A stretch of DNA of 64,000 nt from contig NZ_FNLD01000003.1 of the NCBI RefSeq assembly GCF_900104085.1, positions 245,001 to 309,000 on the forward strand, given 5' to 3'. The DNA comes from Pseudoxanthomonas sp. CF125 (GTDB lineage: Bacteria; Pseudomonadota; Gammaproteobacteria; Xanthomonadales; Xanthomonadaceae). Of the stretch, positions 47,401 through 58,861 are shown in pieces (the first letter of the stretch is position 1; the number at the start of each line of letters is the position of its first letter). Made by a program: the position numbers and the translations under genes. The notes under the pieces are model-generated. The model had not been told where the DNA came from. It saw nothing but the letters and a program-made list of their open reading frames with translations, and ran no database searches.

Positions 47401-50275
47401 CATCGAACTGGTCCGGCAGATGGTGCAAGCGCATGCGTACTGGCGCTTGAAAGGCCTGAACGTGGATCTGGTGATCTGGAACGAAGACCAGGCCGGCTAC
47501 CGGCAACAGCTGCAGGAGCAGATCCTGGGCCTGGTTTCGGCCGGTCCGGAAGGCAATGTGCTGGATCGGCCGGGCGGCATCTTCGTGCGTCCCGCGCAGC
47601 AGATCTCGCAGGAAGACCGCATCCTGCTGCAAACCGTGTCGCGGGTGATCATCAGCGACCAGCGCGGCACGCTGGCCGCGCAGGTCAGCCGCCATATGGC
47701 GCTGGAACGCAACATGCCGCTGTTGTTCGCCGACGGCACACCGCCCTTGCCGGAGGCGCCATCCGACGAAGAATCCCTGTCGGGCCTGCCTCCTGCGAGC
47801 GCATCGAGCGAAGACGATCCCTGGCCGTTCGAAGCGATGGCCCGGGAATTCCTGTTCGACAACGGCACCGGCGCTTTCTCCGCCGACGGACGCGAATACG
47901 TGATCACCTTGCGCGAAGGCGACGCCACGCCCGCGCCCTGGTCCAATGTGATGGCCAACACCAAGCTCGGCACGGTGGTCAGCGAAAGCGCGCCGGGCTA
48001 CACCTGGTTCGAGAACGCGCACGAGTTCCGGCTGACGCCCTGGAACAACGATCCGGTCGCCGATGCCGGCGGCGAAGCTTTTTATCTGCGCGATGAAGAG
48101 ACCGGACGGGTGTGGTCGCCCATGCCCTTGCCTCGCCGCGGCAAAGGCGCCTACCGGACCCGCCACGGTTTCGGCTACAGCGTGTACGAACACATGGAAG
48201 ACGGCATCGCCAGCGAACTATGGGTGTACGTGGCGCTGGAAGAGCCGGTGAAATTCTCGGTACTGAAACTGCGCAACCTTTCCGGACGCGCGCGCAAACT
48301 GTCGGCCACTGGCTATGTGGAATGGATACTGGGCGATATCCGGGCCAAATCGCAGATGCACGTGGTCAGCGAACTGGACAGCGCCAGCAACGTGCTGACC
48401 GCACGCAATCCTTACAACACCGAATTCGCCGGACGCGTGGCGTTCTTCGACGTCGACGGCCCGGCTTCCGATGGAGCTCGCAGCCGCAGCTTCACCGCCG
48501 ACCGCAGAGAATTCCTGGGCCGCAACGGCAGCCTTGGCGATCCGGCGGCGATGCTGCGCGAGAAACTTTCCGGGAAACTGGGAGTGGGACTGGACCCCTG
48601 CGCCGCGTTGCAGGTACCGATCCGCCTGGCCCCTGACGAATCCCACGAAACCGTATTCCGCCTGGGCGTCGGCAGCGACTACCGCAACGCCATCCAGCTG
48701 GCACAACGCAGCAAAGGCCCGGGCGTCGCGCACGATGCGCTGGACAGCGTGCGCATCCACTGGCTGGACACTTTGAATGCACTGCGCGTGAAAACACCGG
48801 ATCCCAGCGTCGACGCGCTCGCCAACGGTTGGTTGCTGTACCAGACCCTGGCCTGCCGCTATGTGGCGCGCAGCGGTTACTACCAGTCCGGCGGCGCGTT
48901 CGGCTTCCGCGACCAGCTGCAGGACACCATGGCCACGGTGCACGCCAAGCCCGCATTGACCCGCGAGCATCTGTTGCTCAGCGCCGCCCACCAGTTCCCG
49001 CAAGGCGACGTGATGCATTGGTGGCATCCGCCGCAGGGCCGCGGCGTGCGCACACGCTGTTCGGACGATTACCTGTGGCTGCCGCTGGCGGCATGCCGCT
49101 ACCTGCAAGTCACCGGCGATGCGAGCGTACTCGACGAACGCGTGCATTTCATCGAGGGAAGACTGGTGAACGCCGACGAAGAGTCGTACTACGACCTGCC
49201 CTCGCAATCGGGAATCCAGCAATCCTTCTACGACCACTGCGCGCTGGCGCTCAAGCGCGGCACCGAGCTATTGGGCGAACGCGGCCTGCCACTGATCGGC
49301 ACCGGCGACTGGAACGACGGCATGAACCGGGTCGGCGAAGCGGGCAAGGGCGAGAGCGTGTGGCTGGGCTTCTTCCTGTACGACGTGCTGGTGCGCTTCG
49401 GCGACGTGGCGCTGGCGCGCGGCGACGAAGCCTTTGCGACTTTCTGCGCGGAATCGGCCGCGCGCCTGCAGACCAATCTGGAAAAGCACGCCTGGGACGG
49501 CGATTGGTATCGCCGCGCCTGGTTCGACGACGGCACGCCGCTGGGCTCGGCGCAGAGCGACGAGTGCCGCATCGATTCCATTTCGCAAAGCTGGTCGGTG
49601 CTGTCCGGCGCCGCCGATCCGGCACGCGCGCGGCAAGCGATGGCGTCGCTGGACCGGCATCTGGTCAAGCGCGATGCGGGCTTGATCCAGCTGCTGGATC
49701 CGCCGTTCGACAAGACCCCGCACGACCCCGGCTATATCCGCGGCTACGTGCCTGGCGTGCGCGAGAACGGCGGCCAGTACACGCATGCCGCGGTGTGGTC
49801 GGCGATGGCGTTCGCGCATCTGGGCGATCGCGAAAAGGCCTGGGAGCTGGCGGGCATGATCAACCCCATCCATCATGCCGAAGATGCGGAAGCCAGCGCG
49901 ATCTACAAAGTAGAACCCTACGTGCTCGCCGCCGACGTCTACGGCGTGGCGCCCCACATCGGCCGCGGCGGCTGGACCTGGTACACCGGTTCGGCCGGCT
50001 GGATGTACCGGCTGCTGACCGAATCGCTGCTCGGACTGCACCGCGAAGGCGACCGCTTGTCGTTGAAGCCCTGCATTCCCGCCGACTGGAAAGAATACAA
50101 GCTGCACTATCGCTATGGCGAGAGCATGTATCTGATCAACGTCACCCAGATCGACAAAGGCGAGGCGACATTGAGCGTGGATGGCTTCGACCAGAAGGGC
50201 CTGCGCTTCCAGCTGGTGGACGACGAATCCATCCACCATGTGGAAGCTACCTGGCCGCGCCCGACCGCGCAGTGA
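41495..50275 (+). CDS. Cyclic beta-glucan synthase (NdvB/ChvB-like), GT84-GH94
   Basis: This giant 2926-residue inner-membrane enzyme should build and cyclise a beta-1,2-glucan for export to the periplasm. Residues about 1-430 are cytosolic and contain helical repeats. Paired membrane helices lie at about 435-495. The GT84 domain follows, with DTDTRLPRD (D653xD655), HDLLEG and RYRWIRGDWQL. More membrane helices lie at about 845-885, 911-940 and 970-1013, then a glucoamylase-like domain (about 1050-1600). The C-terminal GH94 phosphorylase part has the catalytic Asp in TGDWNDGMN (D2605) and ends RGGWTWYTGSAGWMYR. The length compares with about 2870 in Brucella Cgs. The start may instead be the ATG at 41534. 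Linkage is inferred from family. Confidence 0.92.
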   Translation: MIETLLGSSRRFHMPSAWRIFGRWLRLRRRIRRWQPTVLQKPLLAEEPLRSQLLSAEQMEWHGKALARGHRVHLLPQPDQLLSRLKENEGLLDDANSLLTKMVQDGMRITPAGEWLLDNYYLIEEQIRTARRHLPKGYSRELPSLSKGPSSGLPRVYDLAMEAIAHGDGRIDAETLSLFVAAYQTVMPLRMGELWAIPIMLRLALIENLRRMAVRVMRDGVDHRLAGEWAALLNETADNAPKNVVLVVADMARSSPPLSGAFVAELIRGIHGRSAVLAMPMNWTEQWVADSGHSIEALVHAESQQQASDQVSISNSIGSLRFLANMDWREFVETMSLVDKTLREDPAGTYAFMDFNTRDAYRHVVEKVARLSGADEMEVARSVLALAQTHAGTRDIRAHVGYYLVDDGIAQMRAAVAALETARKPVRLRPRRIPLPLYLAPIIVVALTFTWILVTEASAGRFDWAWLSLIGLLGLIAFSELGIALVNWAATVLVAPQPLPRMDYSHGLPANARTLVVVPSMIGSVQGIDALVEGLEVRFLANRDAHLHFGLLTDFLDAGQQMLPGDQPLLDHAAHQVERLNARYAPEGNDLFFLFHRPRQWNPREKAWMGYERKRGKLAALNRLLRSGASEAFVKIVGNTAVLTNVRYVITLDTDTRLPRDAAREFVATLAHPLNHARFDEKKRRVTRGYGILQPSVGSSMSGRINSRYARMYGSEPGIDPYTRTVSDVYQDLFGEGSFVGKGIYDVYAFEHALENRFPANSILSHDLLEGCYARAGLVSDVRLFEDYPARYAADVKRRYRWIRGDWQLLPWLLPWVPRHGGGFERNPLSALSRGKLLDNLRRSLVPAAATALLVLGWILLPRTLAWTLWVLCLLLLPILVPALRDVFVKPVDMALETHLLQVLKSCARQLLRAAVNLACLPYEAFFSLGAIVRTLWRMAISRRHLLQWNPSSEVERSLGSGFGAELRGMWFAPAFAIAVAALLAKSNPMALWVAAPILALWLSSPALMAWMGGTPRQKKAELSRSQLAFLGRLSRRTWAFFETWIREEDHWLPPDNIQEHPALVVARRTSPTNIGLSLLANLSAYDFGYLQVGGLMERTQRVLTTMEMLPRHRGHFYNWYDTETLQPLPPHYISSVDSGNLAGHLLTLRQGLLALLDAPILARSTYGGLADTFGVLEEARVAAGFGGGELDPALEAFRQQLDAARAQPPVSLLDAERMLAQLANQAAAIVSAWPLPAPAEFDGEPHWPTSLADACRSAHEELLFFAPWLTSSEQAMGEVLEAVTAGPVPTLRELSSQTYSPLAQGRARTRINDLERLAHLAGQYSLMEYEFLYDRGRHLLSIGYNVDERRLDPGHYDLLASEARLCSFVAIAQGQLPQETWFALGRLLTEVDGDATLLSWSGSMFEYLMPQLVMPSYPDTLLDQTSKHAVDAQIHFGARRNVPWGISESGYNTVDARMNYQYRAFGVPGLGLKRGLGQDLVIAPYATMMALMIAPEAACQNLQRLTELGFSGRYGMYEAIDYTPSRVPRGQDHALVRSFMAHHQGMGFLALDYLLHDQPMQKRFMDDAEFQATLLLLQERIPHIGVFHPHEAEATGMRSAPTATETQLRVFRDPNTARPAVQMLSNGRYHGLLTSAGGGYSRLRDMAVTRWREDGTRDHWGSFCYLRDVYSGEFWSAAYQPTCVPVDQYEAIFSDAKAEFRGRKRGYDSHLEIAISAEDDIELRRLTVSNRSRRARTIEITTYAEVVLAPSISDEMHPAFSNLFVQTQIVRDKQALLCTRRPRAHDEVPPWMLHLVAVHDADIDSISYETDRARFLGRGNTPRAPQALTSLEALSDSEGSVLDPIVAIRCRITLAPDQTAIVDMVTGVGADRQACAALIDKYRDRRLADRVFDLAWTHSQVVRRQINASQGDARLYERLAGLMVYAHPFLRADNAVLMQNRRGQSGLWGHSISGDLPIVLVQIAEAANIELVRQMVQAHAYWRLKGLNVDLVIWNEDQAGYRQQLQEQILGLVSAGPEGNVLDRPGGIFVRPAQQISQEDRILLQTVSRVIISDQRGTLAAQVSRHMALERNMPLLFADGTPPLPEAPSDEESLSGLPPASASSEDDPWPFEAMAREFLFDNGTGAFSADGREYVITLREGDATPAPWSNVMANTKLGTVVSESAPGYTWFENAHEFRLTPWNNDPVADAGGEAFYLRDEETGRVWSPMPLPRRGKGAYRTRHGFGYSVYEHMEDGIASELWVYVALEEPVKFSVLKLRNLSGRARKLSATGYVEWILGDIRAKSQMHVVSELDSASNVLTARNPYNTEFAGRVAFFDVDGPASDGARSRSFTADRREFLGRNGSLGDPAAMLREKLSGKLGVGLDPCAALQVPIRLAPDESHETVFRLGVGSDYRNAIQLAQRSKGPGVAHDALDSVRIHWLDTLNALRVKTPDPSVDALANGWLLYQTLACRYVARSGYYQSGGAFGFRDQLQDTMATVHAKPALTREHLLLSAAHQFPQGDVMHWWHPPQGRGVRTRCSDDYLWLPLAACRYLQVTGDASVLDERVHFIEGRLVNADEESYYDLPSQSGIQQSFYDHCALALKRGTELLGERGLPLIGTGDWNDGMNRVGEAGKGESVWLGFFLYDVLVRFGDVALARGDEAFATFCAESAARLQTNLEKHAWDGDWYRRAWFDDGTPLGSAQSDECRIDSISQSWSVLSGAADPARARQAMASLDRHLVKRDAGLIQLLDPPFDKTPHDPGYIRGYVPGVRENGGQYTHAAVWSAMAFAHLGDREKAWELAGMINPIHHAEDAEASAIYKVEPYVLAADVYGVAPHIGRGGWTWYTGSAGWMYRLLTESLLGLHREGDRLSLKPCIPADWKEYKLHYRYGESMYLINVTQIDKGEATLSVDGFDQKGLRFQLVDDESIHHVEATWPRPTAQ

Positions 50276-50280
50276 ACCAC

Positions 50281-50502
50281 ATGCCGAGCGAGCGCGACAG
50301 ATTGGAGGCGGACTTGGAAAACCTGGAACGCATGCTGCCGGTCTGGCGCGAAAAACTGCGCCACGAGGCGCAGTTCTGGCCGCAGTTCGATGCGCTCGCG
50401 CAGGAAATCCTGGCGCGCGCCGATCCGCAAGACCGCCGATACGCGCAACTGCGCATCGACACGATGTTAACGAAAAACGCGCCGACAAGGCCCGGTGCAT
50501 AA
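50281..50502 (+). CDS. Small charged coiled-coil protein after the glucan synthase
   Basis: This 73-residue protein is rich in Arg, Glu and Leu with heptad-like spacing (ERDRLEADLENLERMLPVWR). Its ATG is 5 bases after the glucan synthase stop, so it is probably in the same transcript. No strong ribosome site is visible; translation may depend on the upstream gene. I do not recognise it, and an artefact cannot be excluded. Confidence 0.55.
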   Translation: MPSERDRLEADLENLERMLPVWREKLRHEAQFWPQFDALAQEILARADPQDRRYAQLRIDTMLTKNAPTRPGA

Positions 50503-50555
50503 CGCAGCATCCGATCGATAGTTCGTGAAATGCACTGAATTGCACATCGAGGCCG

Positions 50556-50569
50556 CGTAAATATTTACG
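50556..50569. promoter_or_regulatory. Perfect 14-base AT-rich palindrome before the M64 locus
   Basis: CGTAAATATTTACG reads the same on both strands and stands out in a GC-rich context, 70 bases before the GTG at 50640. Two TGCAC direct repeats lie just upstream (about 50531-50545). It could be an operator of the M64 gene pair. No regulator gene is adjacent. Confidence 0.35.
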
Positions 50570-50639
50570 TCAGGAACGATGTCCGGAACGTCCGATTGCC
50601 GGCGTTTGATCGGATAACACCGAACAACGGAGCGGACAC

Positions 50640-51104
50640 GTGGACAAATGCGGAGCATCGGGTGCGACAGGCGATCACCGGCGGCAACAACGCGCCCTGC
50701 GTCTTATTTTCGAACAACGCGGCGACGAAATGAAGCTCGTCTCCAGCCAGCGATTGAACATGGTCGTGCCGCCTCCGCAAGCGCTGGTGCCCAAGCGCGA
50801 CACGCGCGGTTCGTGGTTCGAGCTGCGCGACCGCGAAGACCGACCGGTCTACCGCCGCACCATCGACAACCCGCAGCAAGGCATGGAAGTGGTGGCCGAC
50901 GGACCGGGAGATGCCTTGCGAAGGATCGACGACGACAAGGGCGTTCACGCTTTCTTCGTGATCGTGCCGGACATCGCCGGCGCCCGCAAGTTCGTGGTGC
51001 ACGCGGAACCGCGACGGACGAGCCGCGACGATGCGGCCAAGGTGGCGGCCACCGCCGCCACCCACGAATTCGATCTTTCCGACATCGACAAGGGAGCGCA
51101 GTGA
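50640..51104 (+). CDS. Uncharacterised protein paired with the M64 peptidase
   Basis: This protein has 154 residues if started at the GTG at 50640, or 124 from the ATG at 50730 (MKLVSSQRLNMVVPPP). The core reads DTRGSWFELRDREDRPVYRR, then VHAFFVIVPDIAGARKFVV, suggesting a beta-rich fold. I know no function for it. It has no signal peptide. The M64 peptidase starts one base after its TGA, so they form a translational pair. Confidence 0.7.
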   Translation: MDKCGASGATGDHRRQQRALRLIFEQRGDEMKLVSSQRLNMVVPPPQALVPKRDTRGSWFELRDREDRPVYRRTIDNPQQGMEVVADGPGDALRRIDDDKGVHAFFVIVPDIAGARKFVVHAEPRRTSRDDAAKVAATAATHEFDLSDIDKGAQ

Positions 51105-51105
51105 C

Positions 51106-52332
51106 ATGGGCGTTGCAGACGGCACAGTGATCGGCGCGGTCAAGATCGTCGACAACGGCGACCCCGCCGAACGTTTCAACCTGGTGCTGGTCGCCGAAGG
51201 CTATCGCGAAAGCGAATTGGGCAAGTTCGCCGAGGACGCCCAGCATTTCGCCAACGGCCTGTTCGGCGTCGCGCCGTTCGACGATCACCGTTGCGCCATC
51301 AACATCTGGCGTCTGGACGTGGCTTCCGACGAAAGCGGCGCCGACGACCCTGCCGCCTGCGGAGGCACCGGGGCCACGCCGGACACCTATTTCGATGCGC
51401 GCTTCTGCAACGGCGGCATCAGGCGGGCGTTGGTGTGCGACAGCTCATTGGTGTTGAGCACCGTGGCTGCCCATGTTCCGCAATTCCATTCGGCGCAGGT
51501 GATCGTCAATTCGGATGTGTACGGCGGAACCGGCGGCAGTGTCGGCGTCAGTTCTACGGCGACCAAGAATTCGCTGGGCAACGACATCGACTGGCGCGAG
51601 ATCATCATCCACGAGATGGGGCATTCGATCTTCGGCCTGGCCGACGAGTATTTCTACTACGCCGGTTGCGGCATCGACGGACCGTCGCAGAACCAGCACA
51701 GCGACTTCGAACCTTCGCAGCCCAACGTCACGATCTCGCCGACCGCCACCGGAAAGTGGGACGACCTGATAAACGTTTCCACATTGCCGACCCAATCCAA
51801 TCCCAACTGCAGCCAATGCCCGCCGGACCTGGTTCCCGAACCGCCTAATTTCGTCGTGGGCACCTACGAAGGCGCCCATTACACGCATTGCGGCGCCTAC
51901 CGGCCTTCCTACAACTGCAAGATGCGCGTGCTGGGCGAGCCTTTCTGCGCGGTCTGCCAGCGCGAGATCCACGAATTCCTGACGCCGTTCGACCCCGATT
52001 TCTGCTTCAAGTTCGACAGGCTGGACCTGTCGCGCTGGGTCGCGGTGGCGACGATATTGTTCGGAGTGATACAAGACGGCGGCGGTGTCATCATCGTCGG
52101 GGGCAAACCCATTCCCATCGATCCATGGGGACCCTTGCGCCACAGCCTGTGGGCGGCGATGGCCAACCCGCACGACGCCTCGCCCGCCATGCGCGACACC
52201 ATCGTCGGCCTGGCCATGGACCATCTGTCTTCGCTGGTGTCCTCGGACGCGCACCGCAAGCAACTGCAGACGCAGACGCGGGCGCTGCTTGAGGAGGCAG
52301 CCGCGGAGCTTCCGGCTTACGTGATCCGTTGA
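51106..52332 (+). CDS. M64 (IgA peptidase-like) metallopeptidase
   Basis: This 408-residue protein has the opening VDNGDPAERFNLVLVAEGY and the zinc site HEMGH at 169-173, followed by SIFGLADEY. This is the M64 family pattern, first known from a clostridial IgA protease. A Cys-rich segment (CSQCPPD; YRPSYNCKMR; FCAVCQREI) follows. The C-terminal ~90 residues are helical. Unusually for this family there is no signal peptide from the ATG at 51106, and GGGAG lies upstream of it. It may act in the cytoplasm or leave by another route. Its natural target is unknown; the name does not imply IgA as substrate. Confidence 0.85.
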   Translation: MGVADGTVIGAVKIVDNGDPAERFNLVLVAEGYRESELGKFAEDAQHFANGLFGVAPFDDHRCAINIWRLDVASDESGADDPAACGGTGATPDTYFDARFCNGGIRRALVCDSSLVLSTVAAHVPQFHSAQVIVNSDVYGGTGGSVGVSSTATKNSLGNDIDWREIIIHEMGHSIFGLADEYFYYAGCGIDGPSQNQHSDFEPSQPNVTISPTATGKWDDLINVSTLPTQSNPNCSQCPPDLVPEPPNFVVGTYEGAHYTHCGAYRPSYNCKMRVLGEPFCAVCQREIHEFLTPFDPDFCFKFDRLDLSRWVAVATILFGVIQDGGGVIIVGGKPIPIDPWGPLRHSLWAAMANPHDASPAMRDTIVGLAMDHLSSLVSSDAHRKQLQTQTRALLEEAAAELPAYVIR

Positions 52333-52380
52333 TGTCCGCGTAACCAGGGTTGCCCCTTTCTTCGCGTATTCCCTATCCCT

Positions 52381-52412
52381 CTTGCAGAGCCGAGCTTGCT
52401 CGACTCCGCAAG
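52381..52412. terminator. Hairpin between convergent M64 and czcA genes
   Basis: CTTGCAGAGCCGAGC pairs with GCTCGACTCCGCAAG (two mismatches) around a two-base loop. It sits midway between the M64 stop and the czcA stop and could serve both strands. No long U-run is present. Confidence 0.5.
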
Positions 52413-52424
52413 AATGCCTACCTG

Positions 52425-56873
<4,449 letters not shown>

Positions 56874-56877
<4 letters not shown>

Positions 56878-58154
56878 GGTGTCGTTTCCTGTTGGGTCTG
56901 CGGCGCAGGGCCGGCGACGAACGCCTGGCCGGTGAGCCGTTGGATTTCGATCAGTGCGCGCTGGGCTTCCAGTGCCGCTTCGAGTTGTTGCTTGCGTGCG
57001 TTGGTGCGCTCGGACTGCAACTGCGCCCATTCGAGATAGCTGATCGCACCGCCACGGTAAGCGCGCTCTGCCGCGCTCTCGGCCCTGGCGAGCTTGGGCA
57101 GTACCTCCGATTGCAATCGGGCTACTTCCAGCTGGGCGACGCGGTAGCGGCCATGCGCTTCGGACAGGGTGGAATACAGCGACAACCCTTGCGCCTCGCG
57201 TTCTATCTCGACCAGCGCCAGCTCCGCTTCCGCGACACGGATGTCGGGCTGGGCGCGGCGCGAACTTCCCAACGGCATGGAAACACTGCCGATCAGCGCG
57301 AAATCATCCGTAGCCTGCAGGCGGCGCACGCCGACCTGCCAATCCAGATCTGGCACGGCCTGGCTCCGCGCCAGTTGCAGCCGCGCTTCGCCGATGCGTC
57401 GCTCGTCGGCGAACCGCGATAGCTCCGGCGTGCTGACGAGCAGTTCATCCAGCGCCGCGAAGTCGGCGATATCCGGCAAAAGCAAAGGGTCGCCCGCGAC
57501 TACGCCGAATGCAGGTTTGCGCTCGCCCCACAAGGCAGCGAGATGCTGGCGCGCGGCCGCACTGCGTTGCCCGGCGCGGTCGCGTTCCATTTCCGCGCGC
57601 GCCAACGCGGCCTGCGCGGTCAGTACGACCGACTCGGGCGATGCGCCCGCTGCCAGACGCTGTCTTGCGCCCACGACGGTGCGCTGCCGCTGGGCGACAT
57701 CCAGATCGGCGATGCGGTGCTGTTCCTGCGCTGCGTTGATGGCGAGATAACGGCGCGCGACTTCGGCCAGCAGGTCGAGCCGCTTGGTTTCCCGTTGCAG
57801 CGCCAGCGAATCGATGCGCGTCTGCGCGAGCACGCGGCGTGCATCCAGCTTGCCGCCACGCTCCAGTACGCCAGCCAGGGTCAGGCTGATTTCCGCTTGC
57901 TTGAAACCGCCGGCGTCGCCGGTGCCGAGCGCATTTTCGATCTGCAGGCCAGCAACCCAGGCCGGTTTTAGCGCAGCGCGTTCGGCTTCTGCCGACAATA
58001 CGTTGCGCTGGCCGTCGATCAGGCGCAGGTCGGGATGGGATTGGGCGACGCGTGCGAACGCATCGTCCAGGGTCAATGTTTCAGGCGGCTGCGCCCATGC
58101 CGGCAAGCACGACGCGGCCGCGAAGACGGCCAGTGCCGTCGAACGCAACCACAT
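56874..58154 (-). CDS. czcC: CzcC-type outer-membrane efflux protein (TolC family)
   Basis: This 426-residue protein has a signal peptide (MWLRSTALAVFAAASCLPAWA). Two TolC/OEP repeats follow, rich in long helices (about 30-215 and 225-415). It forms the outer-membrane channel for the CzcBA pump. The start ATG at 58154 is chosen for the signal peptide; the frame stays open to 58352 without similarity. First gene of czcCBA. Confidence 0.9.
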
Positions 58155-58207
58155 GGGAATTCTCCAAAAAGATCGATGACGAAGGACCGGCGTATCGCCG
58201 GGAAACG

Positions 58208-58585
58208 TCAGATCGCTATCGGAGGCCGGAAATGATCGGTACGCGGAGGCGAATGCGGGGCCGCGAATGCCGGTGCCGGCGCCTCGACGGAAAACAGCGG
58301 CGCGTGCGCCAGGAAAGGAGTCGATAGGATCGCCGTGAGATGGCCGCAGCAATGCGCCGCGTGCATCAGGGCGTGCAGCAGGTCTGTGCCTTCTTGTTGC
58401 GTGCCAGCCTCGTCGGCATGGTCGTGCGAGTCCGACGCTTGCGCATGGTCCGCACCGCCACGACTGAATTCATGCAGATCGCCTACCGCGGCGAATACGG
58501 GGTTCACCAGCACCGCAAGCACAAGCAATGCCAACGCGGGAAGGCGCAGCAACCTGGCAATGCGGTGGCGAAGCATGCGGATCAT
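58208..58585 (-). CDS. His-rich small exported protein upstream of czcCBA (CzcI/CopL-like)
   Basis: This 125-residue protein has a signal sequence (LALLVLAVLVNPVFA) and a His/Asp-rich stretch (ADHAQASDSHDHADEA). A Cys pair (HAAHCCGHLTAIL) and a Pro-rich tail follow. Small His-rich proteins of this kind precede metal-resistance operons (CzcI, CopL) and may sense or buffer metal. It lies 53 bases before czcC on the same strand. Sequence similarity to either named family is weak, so I give no symbol. Confidence 0.7.
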   Translation of the reverse strand: MIRMLRHRIARLLRLPALALLVLAVLVNPVFAAVGDLHEFSRGGADHAQASDSHDHADEAGTQQEGTDLLHALMHAAHCCGHLTAILSTPFLAHAPLFSVEAPAPAFAAPHSPPRTDHFRPPIAI

Positions 58586-58666
58586 CGAGTCCGCATGCTA
58601 CGGGACGCCTGGCCTGTTAAGCAATTACAGCCAAGGCACTAGCGGGCCAAGAGGCAGTCAATGAGG

Positions 58667-58773
58667 GTGGGAGCGGCGTCCCGCCGCGAGCTTCTATGCT
58701 TGCGGATGAAGGAAGGTGGATCAAAGGTGGATCAAAGGTGGATCAAGAGCTCGCGGCGGGACGCCGCTCCCAC
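58667..58773. repeat. R3 paired palindrome, copy 2, with tandem repeat in the loop
   Basis: R3 arms at 58667-58693 and about 58747-58773 enclose an enlarged loop. The loop contains three tandem copies of the 11-base unit GGTGGATCAAA (58715-58747). A further truncated right-arm end (GCCGCCGCTCCCAC) follows. Confidence 0.88.
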
Positions 58774-58861
58774 GCCGCCGCTCCCACCAATCCTGCGTGC
58801 ATGAAAAACGGGATGGCCGCGAAGCCATCCCGTTTCCCGATTCCGGCACTTCCGCTGGCGC

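Noticed and set aside
44651..48193. 1180-codon open frame opposite the cyclic glucan synthase
   Set aside because: Antisense shadow of a high-GC gene; its translation is full of His, Arg, Gln and Val with no family motif, while the sense frame has clear GT84/GH94 domains.
50640..52332. Toxin-antitoxin reading of the M64 pair
   Set aside because: The first protein is not antitoxin-like and M64 peptidases are not known toxins of such systems; a peptidase plus accessory protein is simpler.
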